Source: an uncultured Collinsella sp.
Lineage (GTDB): Bacteria > Actinomycetota > Coriobacteriia > Coriobacteriales > Coriobacteriaceae
Assembly: GCA_902461085.1 (NCBI GenBank)
Contig: CABPWH010000007.1
Location: 1 to 44,502 of the forward strand
Length of the DNA stretch: 44,502 nucleotides
Direction: 5' to 3'
Shown here piece after piece: positions 25,135-33,484 of the stretch. The notes beneath the pieces were generated by a model that saw only the letters and a list, made by a program, of their open reading frames with translations, had not been told where the DNA came from and did no database searches. Each line of letters starts with the position of its first letter. Positions within the stretch are counted from its first letter, which is position 1. A program made the position numbers and the translations under genes.

Positions 25135-27762
25135 ATGAGAATCGATAAGCTAGCTATGACGTCGCGCGAGGCGCTGCAGACCGCCATGAGCACGGCCGCT
25201 GACGCGCAGGCCGGCGCGGTGGAGCCGATCCACCTGCTGTCTGCCCTGCTCGGTGCCGGCGAGCGCAATATCTCCGTGATCATCGAGCGCATCGGTGCCG
25301 ACCCGGCTCAGCTCGCACGCTCCACGCAAGATGCCATCGACCACTCGCCCAAGGTTTCGGGCGAGGGCCAGCAGATGGGCCTGTCCAACGAGCTCGTCCG
25401 CGTCATCGAGAAGGCCGAGAAGAAGGCCACCAAGATGGGCGACAGCTTTGTGGTGACCGAGCATCTGCTGATGGCACTTGCCGAGGACAAGGGCGAGGCC
25501 GGCCGCGTTCTGCGCGACGCAGGCGTCACCAAGGAGCGCATCGAGCAAGTCTACGAGGAGCTGCGCGGCGATGACCGCGTGACGTCCGCCGAGGACAAGA
25601 CGCAGTTTGAGGCGCTGGAGCAGTACGGCCGCAATATCTGCGACCTTGCCCGCGCCGGTAAGCTCGACCCGGTCATCGGCCGTACCGATGAGATTCGCCG
25701 CACCATCCAGGTCCTGTCCCGTCGTACCAAGAACAACCCCGTGCTCATCGGTGAGCCGGGCGTCGGCAAGACGGCCATCGTCGAGGGCATTGCCCAGCGT
25801 ATCGTGGCCGGCGACGTGCCGAGCACCCTGCGCGACCGCGACCTCATCGAGCTCGACATGAGCGCGCTGGTCGCCGGTGCCAAGTACCGCGGCGAGTTCG
25901 AGGACCGCTTGAAGGCTGTACTCAAGGAAGTCCAAAAGTCCGAAGGCAAGGTCATCCTGTTCATCGATGAGCTCCACACCATCGTGGGCGCGGGTGCCAC
26001 CGAGGGCTCCATGGACGCCGGCAACATCCTCAAGCCGGCGCTCGCCCGTGGCGACCTGCATGCAATTGGCGCGACCACGCTCGACGAATACCGCAAGTAC
26101 ATCGAGAAGGACGCGGCACTTGCCCGTCGTTTCCAGACCGTGATGGTGAGCGAGCCTACCGTCGAGGACACCATTTCGATCCTGCGTGGCCTGAAGGAGA
26201 AGTACGAGATCTTCCACGGCGTGCATATCACCGATAGCGCGCTCGTGGCAGCTGCCGACCTCTCCGATCGCTACATCGCCGACCGCTTCCTGCCCGACAA
26301 GGCCATCGATCTGGTCGATGAGGCGGCAAGCCGCCTGCGCATGGAGCTCGACAGCATGCCGGTCGAGATCGACGCCACCACGCGTCAGCTCACCCAGCTG
26401 CAGATCGAGGAGCAGGCGCTCATGAAGGAGACCGATGACGCCTCCAAGGAGCGTCTGGAGGCCCTGCGCCAAGAGATCGCCGAGGTCCAGGAAAAGCTCA
26501 ACGTGCAAAAGGCCGGCTGGCTCAACCAAAAGAACGCCATCGACCACGTACAGGAGCTCAAGGGGCAGCTCGACGAGGCCAAGAGCGAAGAGGAGCGCGC
26601 GACGCGCAACGGCGACCTGGGCCGTGCGTCCGAGCTGCGCTACTCCGTGATTCCGGGCCTGCAGCAGCAGATTCAGGATTCCGAGGCTGCGCTCGAGGCG
26701 CAAAAGCAGCAGGACGGCGAGGGCCTCAACGAACAGGTGACCTCCGATGAGATCGCCGAGGTCGTGAGCGCCTGGACCGGCGTGCCCGTCTCCAAGATGA
26801 TGCAGGGCGAGCTCGACAAGCTGAAGGGCTTGGAGGGCGAGCTGCATAAGCGCGTCATCGGCCAGGACGAGGCCGTCTCCGCCGTCGCCGCGGCCGTGCG
26901 TCGCAGCCGTGCGGGCCTCTCCGATCCGGACAAGCCCATCGGCAGCTTCTTCTTCCTGGGCCCCACCGGCGTGGGCAAGACCGAGCTCGCCAAGGCGCTG
27001 GCCGAGTGCCTGTTCGACGACGAGCGCGCGCTCGTGCGTATCGACATGTCCGAGTACATGGAGAAGTTCAGCGTCCAGCGTCTGATCGGTGCGCCCCCGG
27101 GATACGTGGGCTACGACGAGGGCGGCCAGCTCACCGAGGCCGTGCGCCGTCGTCCGTACTCCGTGATATTGCTCGACGAGATGGAGAAGGCCCATCCGGA
27201 TGTCTTCAACGTGCTGCTGCAGGTGCTCGACGACGGCCGCCTGACCGACGGTCAGGGTCGCCAGGTGTCCTTCAAGAACACGATCATCATCATGACGTCT
27301 AACGTGGGCTCCAAGGCTATTGCCGAGCTTTCCGGCAAGGACGAGGGGGAGATGCGCCATCAGGTCGACGCGGCCATGGCTCAGACCTTCCGCCCCGAGT
27401 TCCTCAACCGTATCGACGATATCGTGGTGTTCCATCCGCTCGGTATGGCGCAGATCGAGAAGATCGTCGACATCCAGCTCGCCGACGTCCGCGCGCGTCT
27501 GGCCAAGGAGCGCATGACGCTTGCCATCACCCCGGCGGCCAAGCAGATGCTCGCCGTGGGCGGCCTGGACCCGGTCTTTGGCGCCCGTCCGCTCAAGCGT
27601 CTGGTGCAGCGCGAGGTCGTGGATGCCATCGCCGCCGCTATCATCGACGGCACGGTGCGCGAGGGCGATCAGGTGACGGTCGATGTCGACAAGGACGGTG
27701 GCTTTACCGTCGTGTGCGACAACACGCCGGCGGCCACCTACGAGGTCCCCGACGCAGAGTAA
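25135..27762 (+). CDS. clpB: Disaggregase ClpB (Hsp100)
   Basis: ClpB threads proteins out of aggregates together with DnaK. The 875-aa product has a Clp N domain (1-145), a first AAA domain with GEPGVGKT near 206 and DELHTIVGAG, a coiled-coil M domain (about 400-530, rich in Glu/Lys/Gln), and a second AAA domain with GPTGVGKT near 605, IDMSEYMEKFSVQRLIGAPP and the D2 C-domain. Length is normal. ATG 25135 has AGAGAGGTGA upstream. It is monocistronic with its own terminator at 27805, and probably shares HspR control with dnaK. Confidence 0.98.
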   Translation: MRIDKLAMTSREALQTAMSTAADAQAGAVEPIHLLSALLGAGERNISVIIERIGADPAQLARSTQDAIDHSPKVSGEGQQMGLSNELVRVIEKAEKKATKMGDSFVVTEHLLMALAEDKGEAGRVLRDAGVTKERIEQVYEELRGDDRVTSAEDKTQFEALEQYGRNICDLARAGKLDPVIGRTDEIRRTIQVLSRRTKNNPVLIGEPGVGKTAIVEGIAQRIVAGDVPSTLRDRDLIELDMSALVAGAKYRGEFEDRLKAVLKEVQKSEGKVILFIDELHTIVGAGATEGSMDAGNILKPALARGDLHAIGATTLDEYRKYIEKDAALARRFQTVMVSEPTVEDTISILRGLKEKYEIFHGVHITDSALVAAADLSDRYIADRFLPDKAIDLVDEAASRLRMELDSMPVEIDATTRQLTQLQIEEQALMKETDDASKERLEALRQEIAEVQEKLNVQKAGWLNQKNAIDHVQELKGQLDEAKSEEERATRNGDLGRASELRYSVIPGLQQQIQDSEAALEAQKQQDGEGLNEQVTSDEIAEVVSAWTGVPVSKMMQGELDKLKGLEGELHKRVIGQDEAVSAVAAAVRRSRAGLSDPDKPIGSFFFLGPTGVGKTELAKALAECLFDDERALVRIDMSEYMEKFSVQRLIGAPPGYVGYDEGGQLTEAVRRRPYSVILLDEMEKAHPDVFNVLLQVLDDGRLTDGQGRQVSFKNTIIIMTSNVGSKAIAELSGKDEGEMRHQVDAAMAQTFRPEFLNRIDDIVVFHPLGMAQIEKIVDIQLADVRARLAKERMTLAITPAAKQMLAVGGLDPVFGARPLKRLVQREVVDAIAAAIIDGTVREGDQVTVDVDKDGGFTVVCDNTPAATYEVPDAE

Positions 27763-27804
27763 ATTATGGGGCCGGCTTTAACCGCACCTCATCGCAAAAC
27801 GCCA

Positions 27805-27841
27805 AGGGCGGTGGATCCAATCGGGTCCGCCGTCCTTTTTC
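27805..27841 (+). terminator. clpB terminator
   Basis: AGGGCGGTGGATCC, loop AATC, GGGTCCGCCGTCCT with G-U pairs, then TTTT. It lies 42 bp after the clpB stop. Confidence 0.85.
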
Positions 27842-27890
27842 GTGCGACAATCGATGATGTTGAGCGGATGCGATGCAAGGAGCTATGCAG

Positions 27891-28085
27891 ATGAAAGACG
27901 AGAACAAGACGAACGCACCGGCGGCTGAGATAGCGTCCGCCGCACCAAAGCCCGCGCCGAAACCGGCACCCAAGCCGCGCGACCCCTACATCCGTGCCGA
28001 GAACGAGGACGACGACGGCTACGATCCCTACAGCGATCGCCGCCCCGAGCGCGAGCCGATGTTCGAAGCCGACCCCTGGCGCTGA
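27891..28085 (+). CDS. Small proline-rich acidic protein
   Basis: A 64-residue hydrophilic protein with a PKPAPKPAPKPRDPY repeat followed by an acidic, tyrosine-containing tail (ENEDDDGYDPYSDRR). I chose ATG 27891 because GGAG lies eight bases upstream; ATG 27885 and 27873 are in frame and possible. It looks intrinsically disordered, without membrane segment or cysteine. It has its own ribosome site and lies downstream of the clpB terminator. Function unknown; codon use resembles the neighbours, which supports a real gene. Confidence 0.6.
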   Translation: MKDENKTNAPAAEIASAAPKPAPKPAPKPRDPYIRAENEDDDGYDPYSDRRPEREPMFEADPWR

Positions 28086-28110
28086 GTGCCATCCCAAAAA
28101 GTTTCCAATA

Positions 28111-28177
28111 AGTTGCGGTGAAATAGGGACTGTTTTGCGGTTTGAACAGCAAAAACAGTCCCTATTTCACCGCAACT
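28111..28177. repeat. 67-bp palindromic element, copy 2
   Basis: Outer arms AGTTGCGGTGAAATAG and CTATTTCACCGCAACT are as in the copies at 15364 and 36733, but the inner arms are GGACTGTTTT/AAAACAGTCC instead of GTTCCT-like sequence. Both sides have changed together, so pairing is kept. ATA precedes it. It lies 25 bp after the small protein gene. The interval 28178-28339 shows nothing further. Confidence 0.9.
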
Positions 28178-28339
28178 GCGTTAGGGATTTTTCTACAGGG
28201 GGAGGGTAGTCATAAAAGCCCCGTCCCAAATTGACTGCTCGGGGAGTCGCATTCGAGCTCGGTTGTCCTCTTAGCCACTCGATATCCTTCGGAGCAATAA
28301 CGGTGATAAAACTTGCTTAAGTGTTAATCAAGCTACACA

Positions 28340-28401
28340 CAATCTTGCTCTCTAATTAATCAAGAATCAGTATAATTTTGATTAGCTAGAGAGCAAGATT
28401 G
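28340..28401 (+). promoter_or_regulatory. Perfect 15-bp inverted repeat around a TATAAT box, upstream of the ATPase gene
   Basis: CAATCTTGCTCTCTA at 28340-28354 and TAGAGAGCAAGATTG at 28387-28401, with extra AATCAA/TTGATT pairing inside. TATAAT at 28371-28376 sits in the middle, and the right arm touches the GGAGG ribosome site. It could be a repressor site over the promoter, or an RNA hairpin that hides the ribosome site if transcription starts further upstream. Confidence 0.7.
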
Positions 28402-28408
28402 GAGGATC

Positions 28409-29761
28409 ATGGCATTCAACGACTTGATCGCCCAGAAAATAAAGGACTTTGAACAGCAGGGGGTTCCGCAGGTCTTTGAGCGAGACCTTGATCTAGGAAA
28501 CCCACAGGAGCCAAAGCGCGACAACATCGTAAATGTGATTGTGGGGGCCCGCCGTTGTGGAAAGACGTATCGCCTGTATCAGGAGATGCAGCGGCTTCAG
28601 GGCCGGGGCGTCGAGCTTGACCGGATGCTTTACTTTAATTTTGAGGACGAGCGCTTGCGCCCGTATGAGTCATCGCTGCTGGCGGACGTGCTCGACACGT
28701 TCTATGCGCTGTATCCTGCTGCTCGAACCGAGGGCGCTTACATTTTCTTTGACGAGATCCAGGAAATTCCCGAATGGGGTGCGTTTCTGCGGCGTGTAGT
28801 CGATACGGAGAAAGCGACCGTCTATGTGACGGGATCTTCTTCTAAGATGCTGTCCTCAGAGCTTAAGAGCGAGTTCAGGGGTCGTTCTCTTATACGGGAG
28901 CTTTTTCCGTTGAGTTTTTCGGAATACGTTCGGTATAAGACGGGGAGCGTTTTCGAGCCAGATGCGACCTTTTCCCCAAGCGATGCAGCGCTGCTTCGAC
29001 ATCATCTGATCGGATATCTTGAACGAGGGGGATTCATCGCGACGCTTAAGCAGACGCCCGCAGACGCGATTCAGCTGCTACAGGAATATGCTTCGCGAAC
29101 GGTCGCTATGGACGTCATTGAGCGTTACGACGTCAAGAACCCTCGCCTGGCATCGCTGTTCCTAACGCGGTGTATGGCATCTTCGGGACGAGAGCTGTCG
29201 GTGAACAAAGTGTACAACGAGTTCAAGAGCAGGCAGATACCCGTCAGTCGTAATTCGCTCAGCGACTTACTTGAGTATTATGAGGACGCCTACCTGCTGT
29301 TCTCCGTGCCGGAGTTCACGCGTTCACTGGCAAATAACATGCGGTCTGCGTCTAAGGTCTACGCTGTCGACCCTGCGATGTTTGGAGCATTCTCTCCCGC
29401 ATCGGCATTGGACCAGGGCCAGAGGCTCGAGACCGCAGTGTTCAATGCGCTAAGAAGAAGGACTCCCGCGGTGAGGACCGGCTCGGTCTGCCGCCTGCTG
29501 ATCAAAGAGAAGAGCAAAAGCCATGAGGTGGACTTTGTGGCTGGGGACGCACTTCTCATGCGGGCTTATAGCCTGATTCAGGTGAGTGTGGATATGGCAA
29601 GTGAGAAAACGCGCGAGCGCGAAATTGCCGCGCTTGATGCCTCGATGGCCCAGTTCGATCTTGGCGAGTCGGCAATCGTTACCATGGATGAGCAGGCCGA
29701 TATTCCATGCGAACACGGTGTGGTACACGTTGTGCCCGCATGGAAGTGGCTCCTTGCCTAA
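28409..29761 (+). CDS. AAA-type ATPase with DUF4143 domain
   Basis: A 450-residue protein with Walker A GARRCGKT at 46-53 and Walker B YIFFDEIQE (D115, E116), a sensor-like TGSSSKMLSSEL, then the DUF4143 region from about residue 210 (LERGGFIATLKQ, then SLSDLLEYYEDAYLLF). A late HEVDFVAGD motif recalls the PD-(D/E)XK nuclease-like end found in this family. These proteins are widespread, often variable between strains, and of unknown role. ATG 28409 has GGAGG upstream. Base use is more AT-rich than in the housekeeping genes around it and the promoter is AT-rich, which suggests acquisition. No partner gene is adjacent. Confidence 0.92.
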   Translation: MAFNDLIAQKIKDFEQQGVPQVFERDLDLGNPQEPKRDNIVNVIVGARRCGKTYRLYQEMQRLQGRGVELDRMLYFNFEDERLRPYESSLLADVLDTFYALYPAARTEGAYIFFDEIQEIPEWGAFLRRVVDTEKATVYVTGSSSKMLSSELKSEFRGRSLIRELFPLSFSEYVRYKTGSVFEPDATFSPSDAALLRHHLIGYLERGGFIATLKQTPADAIQLLQEYASRTVAMDVIERYDVKNPRLASLFLTRCMASSGRELSVNKVYNEFKSRQIPVSRNSLSDLLEYYEDAYLLFSVPEFTRSLANNMRSASKVYAVDPAMFGAFSPASALDQGQRLETAVFNALRRRTPAVRTGSVCRLLIKEKSKSHEVDFVAGDALLMRAYSLIQVSVDMASEKTREREIAALDASMAQFDLGESAIVTMDEQADIPCEHGVVHVVPAWKWLLA

Positions 29762-29776
29762 TCATCTACGGATCGT

Positions 29777-29798
29777 GGGGCCAGGACCTCCTGGTCCC
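29777..29798 (+). terminator. Possible weak terminator after the ATPase gene
   Basis: GGGCCAGGA, CC, TCCTGGTCC, then CTTCAT. The stem is strong but the T-run is poor, so termination may be partial. Confidence 0.45.
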
Positions 29799-29833
29799 TT
29801 CATCACGGTTGGGGAGCACCATGATGCGCCCGG

Positions 29834-31330
29834 CTAGTCCTGGGCTTTGATGCTCGGCAGCAGGATCTGCGCGAGGTAGTCGGTCTCGAGTTTGGTCGCG
29901 GCGTCTGCGTTGCCGTCTTTGCCAACCAGGTCGTTCTTGATCTGGCTATACGTATAGCGGTTGCCGGTCGTCAGCTCGACAAGCTCAATGGCCGTGTCCA
30001 TGGGGTAGGTCGACACGGGATTCTGGGTGCGCCCGTTGATAGTCTGGGGCACCACGTACGGATAGACGGGGCCGCTGGCATAGACGGTATAACCGTTGCC
30101 CAGGCTGACCGTGCCCAAAACCGTATCGCCGTCATCGGGCGTAAAGGTCTCGCCATCGCGCACGGCGACGAGCGTCACGAGCGGCGTATTGGCGTCGTCG
30201 CCCAGATAGATGCATAGCGTGCTGCCGTTTTGCCAAGTTGCGACCTTGCCGTACCACTCGACGGGAATATCGAGCTGGTAGAGGTCGGTTGCCTTGTGGC
30301 GAGCGTCAGCATCACGGGATGCCTGTGCCTTTTGCGCGCTCACGGCATTGACGGCGGCGTCGCGCCGCGCGGTTGCTGCCTGCTGGAGCACTTTGGCAGC
30401 CGCGGCGGAGCTCGCGCCGCCTTCCTCGGCATACTTGGCGGCGGCATCGATCTGGTCGTCAGTCACCGTGTTGGCCGAAGGCACTTTGAGCTTAAAGGTG
30501 GCCTGGGCACTTAAATCCTGTCCATCGCTCTTAACGGTGACCTGCGTCTTGGTGGTCGGGACGGTATAGATGGTGCCGTCGGCCGCGATGGGGGAGGCAG
30601 CGATGGAGAACGTGTAATCGCCGGGCAGCAGTTTGATGCCGCGGCCGCGCTCGTCAACATAGAGTGTTTCGCTCACGGAGGAGCCATCAGCGTCCTGACC
30701 GCTCACCTGTACGGGAATCTTGGAGCCGGTGGAACAGTCGAGGCCCGCGGCATGCACGCCAATCTGCACTGACATCATCGTGTGGGCATTGGCGGCGACA
30801 GCGGCAGCCTGCTCTTGCTGATATCCGTTCCAGGCGGCATAGCCTGCGCCGCCTGCGACGAGCGCGACGGCCACGACACCGGCGACCATCAGATTGCGGC
30901 GCTTGGGCGACATCTTGCGATGGCGAACCTCGGCCTCGCGTGCTGAGGGAACGGACGGTAGGGGGATATCGCCCATGGCGATGGTCTCGTCCACGGCAGG
31001 CGCAGAGCCCAGGCCGGGAAGCTCGCGGGTCAGCGAATCTTCGGCCGGCAAGCTGTCGAGCAAGATGGTTTCCTCGCTCGTGTCGGATTCGGGCTGGTCG
31101 TCGGCCTCGCATTCGGTGTCTTCGTGATCTGCCTCATCTTCGGCAGGCTCAACGTCGTCTGCATCCTGATCATCGGGCTGCGCCTCGATTTCCGGCTCAT
31201 CCCGCACATCAACGCTCGAATCGTCAAACGCAATCTCGGTCAGCGCGATCTGGTCTAGGCTCTCCAGGGCCTCGGCGCACGCTTCTGCATCTTGGGCCGC
31301 ATCCTCTTGGCCCATCGTCTCATCATTCAT
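29834..31330 (-). CDS. Large membrane-anchored protein of unknown function
   Basis: A 498-residue protein I do not recognise. The first 150 residues are extremely acidic (Asp/Glu-rich, with an ESLDQIALTEIAFDDS stretch) and presumably cytoplasmic. One membrane segment follows near 150-168 (LMVAGVVAVALVAGGAGYAAW). The outer part of about 330 residues begins with an immunoglobulin-like beta region, then an Ala-rich helical stretch, then a C-terminal beta domain (DIPVEWYGKVATWQNG, then TVSLGNGYTVYASGPVYP). This type II layout suggests an envelope sensor or anchored surface protein. ATG 31330 is preceded by GGGGGA. Both neighbours are transcribed separately. Confidence 0.85.
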   Translation of the reverse strand: MNDETMGQEDAAQDAEACAEALESLDQIALTEIAFDDSSVDVRDEPEIEAQPDDQDADDVEPAEDEADHEDTECEADDQPESDTSEETILLDSLPAEDSLTRELPGLGSAPAVDETIAMGDIPLPSVPSAREAEVRHRKMSPKRRNLMVAGVVAVALVAGGAGYAAWNGYQQEQAAAVAANAHTMMSVQIGVHAAGLDCSTGSKIPVQVSGQDADGSSVSETLYVDERGRGIKLLPGDYTFSIAASPIAADGTIYTVPTTKTQVTVKSDGQDLSAQATFKLKVPSANTVTDDQIDAAAKYAEEGGASSAAAAKVLQQAATARRDAAVNAVSAQKAQASRDADARHKATDLYQLDIPVEWYGKVATWQNGSTLCIYLGDDANTPLVTLVAVRDGETFTPDDGDTVLGTVSLGNGYTVYASGPVYPYVVPQTINGRTQNPVSTYPMDTAIELVELTTGNRYTYSQIKNDLVGKDGNADAATKLETDYLAQILLPSIKAQD

Positions 31331-31451
31331 ACATCCCCCAAGCTCAATATCGGGACAACACTGTACCCAAAAATGGAGCCATATAAAGCGCGTGCGAAAT
31401 ATAAGATCCGATTTAACCTGAGCGCATCGTTCGGCCGCATCCTCGCGGCGG

Positions 31452-31493
31452 CAAAAGGCCCCCGGAACGCGAACGAATCACATTCCGGGGGCT
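31452..31493 (-). terminator. Terminator of the TetR-DUF5692 transcript
   Basis: Read on the minus strand, GCCCCCGGAA pairs with TTCCGGGGGC and is followed by CTTTTGC. It lies about 70 bp after the stop of the gene at 31564. Confidence 0.85.
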
Positions 31494-31563
31494 CTACAAT
31501 GCGTTGAGTTGCGCGGAGCCGGCTATGCTGCTTCGTGCTCAAGCGATGTCTGCGCCAGGCGCG

Positions 31564-32571
31564 TTACTCGGCGTGTGCGTAATCCACCTTGGCGCGGCGA
31601 GCGGTAGCCTTCTCCCAATCGCTGGTGCCCTCAAAGACATCCTGCTTGTAGGGATTGCGGCCGAGCTTCTTGGCACGGTAGGCGATGTAGATGATCGCGG
31701 CGACGTTGGCGACCAGTGCGGCGATCGAGACCGCGGTGGCGGCGCCGGGGTCGAGCGTGGAGTGGGTCACAAAGATGGACTCCTCCTGGAAGTACGGGAA
31801 CACCTGGGCAAACATGCACCAAATGGCCAGCGTAAAGGCACGGTTCTGGATCCAGCCGCCCTTGTTCCAGATAAAGGCGGCGACGGTGGGCGCCAGCAGC
31901 AGCGCAAAGCCGCAGAACCAGGAGTGGGTGGGCAGGCAGTTGTAGGTGTAGCAGAAGTTCCAGATATCGTAGGCGATGATGTAGACCCAGGTCATGTCGG
32001 GCCACAGCATGTCGGTTTGATCCTCGGAGGCGTAGACGCTCCACCAACCGGTCATGCAGAAGATGTTGATGATACCGGCGATGCCGTTGAACACGTTGTT
32101 CCAGCCGGCCAGCTGTGTGGCGCCCTCGGAGGTGACCCAGGTGGACTCGCCCAGGACAAAGAAGTGATAGGCACTCTCGAAGTCGGACACGACGGCAATC
32201 ATGATGTTGATGGCGACGATCACAAACGGCCATGCGCGGAACCAATGCGCCTTGCCGATCTTTCCCCACTGGTACTTAATGGCAATGAAGCCCCAGCAAC
32301 CGGCGAGCGCCGCGTATACCTTGGCGTAGTGGAACCAGCTGTTCTGGTACACATGGGTGGGGTTGATGAGCGCCCACTCGGCGCCCTGCGAAACGCCCAC
32401 GGCGATGGCGACGCAGTAGATGGTCATGGCCAGCGGAGCCACGCCAAAGATGATTGCCGCGCCCAGCTTGGTGCGGCGGCCGACCTCGTTGAGCACAATC
32501 AGGCCAATAAAGACCATGGCCCAGCCGGCCCAGTGGATAAGGGTATCGCTACCCCAAACATCGAACAGCAT
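31564..32571 (-). CDS. Multi-pass membrane protein, probably DUF5692 family
   Basis: A 335-residue integral membrane protein with about eight to nine hydrophobic segments, rich in Trp and Tyr (for example WGSDTLIHWAGWAMVFIG, then WNFCYTYNCLPTHSWFCG) and with a basic/acidic C-terminal tail in the cytoplasm. I match it from memory to the DUF5692 family of Firmicutes and Coriobacteria; no function is known to me. ATG 32571 has GGAGAG upstream. It lies 63 bp downstream of a TetR regulator in the same direction, so the pair likely forms an operon in which the regulator controls the membrane protein, as with many transport systems. Confidence 0.75.
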   Translation of the reverse strand: MLFDVWGSDTLIHWAGWAMVFIGLIVLNEVGRRTKLGAAIIFGVAPLAMTIYCVAIAVGVSQGAEWALINPTHVYQNSWFHYAKVYAALAGCWGFIAIKYQWGKIGKAHWFRAWPFVIVAINIMIAVVSDFESAYHFFVLGESTWVTSEGATQLAGWNNVFNGIAGIINIFCMTGWWSVYASEDQTDMLWPDMTWVYIIAYDIWNFCYTYNCLPTHSWFCGFALLLAPTVAAFIWNKGGWIQNRAFTLAIWCMFAQVFPYFQEESIFVTHSTLDPGAATAVSIAALVANVAAIIYIAYRAKKLGRNPYKQDVFEGTSDWEKATARRAKVDYAHAE

Positions 32572-32634
32572 GCTGCTCTCCTTTCACACGCCCGCGGCCC
32601 CTCTTCTGATCGCGGGCAGTTTGGCCAAATGTCG

Positions 32635-33297
32635 TCAGTTCTGGGGCTTGCGCTCCGGATACTTGGCGGTATAGCCCTCGATGTGGAGTGTCGAGGCGAT
32701 GATTTCCTTGACCGTCTCGTCGGGCACATCGGGGTGCGTGCGGATATACATCAACAACCCCATGATGAGGGTGTAGAACGTCTCGTAGACATGGTCGATG
32801 CGTAGCTCATGATGGGCGACAAAATCCACTACGGTGGTGTCGCAGATATACTGCGCCACGCGCTGGACCACGTTGTGCAAAAAGCCGCCGTAGAGCGCGC
32901 CGCTGCTCGAGGTAAGCGTGCTCGGCAGCTCGTGGCCGCTGGCGACCAGGCGCTTAAAGAGCGGGGCGACGGTGTCGAGCGCGCCCTCGATATCACCGAC
33001 GGTGCGGTCGGCGTTCCACTGCTCGAGTTCGGAGATAAAGCCGTCGATCGCCTCGTCCATAACAGCGGTGACGGCGGCGTCCATGTCGGCGAAGTAGTGG
33101 TAGAACAATGAACGCGTACAGCCGGCTCGCTTGGTCACGGCCGATACCGATAGGTGGGATACGCCCAGCTCGGAGCTTACGGTGCGCACGGCATCGAGGA
33201 TCTCGCGACGGCGTTCGTCGCCCGTCAGGCGCTTTGCCGCGCTATCGGATGCGGGGACGGCATCGACTACAGAGGTACCTGCTGTGTTGTTGCCCAT
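32635..33297 (-). CDS. TetR/AcrR-family transcriptional regulator
   Basis: A 220-residue regulator with an N-terminal TetR HTH (about residues 25-75, SVSAVTKRAGCTRSLFYHYF) and an all-helical ligand-binding and dimer domain. It is upstream of the DUF5692-like gene and divergent from the oxidoreductase gene at 33485. The gap between them contains two TTGAC-N5-GTCAA palindromes, the natural operator candidates, so it probably controls both directions. The inducer is unknown. ATG 33297 has a GAAAGG-type site upstream. Confidence 0.93.
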   Translation of the reverse strand: MGNNTAGTSVVDAVPASDSAAKRLTGDERRREILDAVRTVSSELGVSHLSVSAVTKRAGCTRSLFYHYFADMDAAVTAVMDEAIDGFISELEQWNADRTVGDIEGALDTVAPLFKRLVASGHELPSTLTSSSGALYGGFLHNVVQRVAQYICDTTVVDFVAHHELRIDHVYETFYTLIMGLLMYIRTHPDVPDETVKEIIASTLHIEGYTAKYPERKPQN

Positions 33298-33355
33298 GTT
33301 TTGCCGCCTTTCATCCTCTTTTGCCTGACCGTTCGCCTAACAGTCTTGAATATTG

Positions 33356-33393
33356 TTGACGGTTCGTCAATACTATTTTTGACACAATGTCAA
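33356..33393. promoter_or_regulatory. Twin TTGAC-N5-GTCAA palindromes in the TetR/oxidoreductase gap
   Basis: TTGACGGTTCGTCAA at 33356-33370 and TTGACACAATGTCAA at 33379-33393, with starts 23 bp apart, close to two helical turns. They have the same 15-bp form and lie between the divergent starts at 33297 and 33485. They also supply TTGACA-like -35 sequences, so binding would block the promoters. Confidence 0.75.
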
Positions 33394-33484
33394 CAATGGC
33401 GGGTGAACGGCATGGGGCATGCCCGGCCTGCAAAAAAGAGGGGCGCTGCGGCCTCGTCGGGCTGCGGCAAGAGAAGGGACAACC

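Noticed and set aside
25150..27435. 761-aa minus-strand frame
   Set aside because: Fully antisense to clpB; long only because of the third-position GC bias. The same applies to 21066-23459, 34724-36712, 37073-38983, 16389-17939 and 40894-42879.
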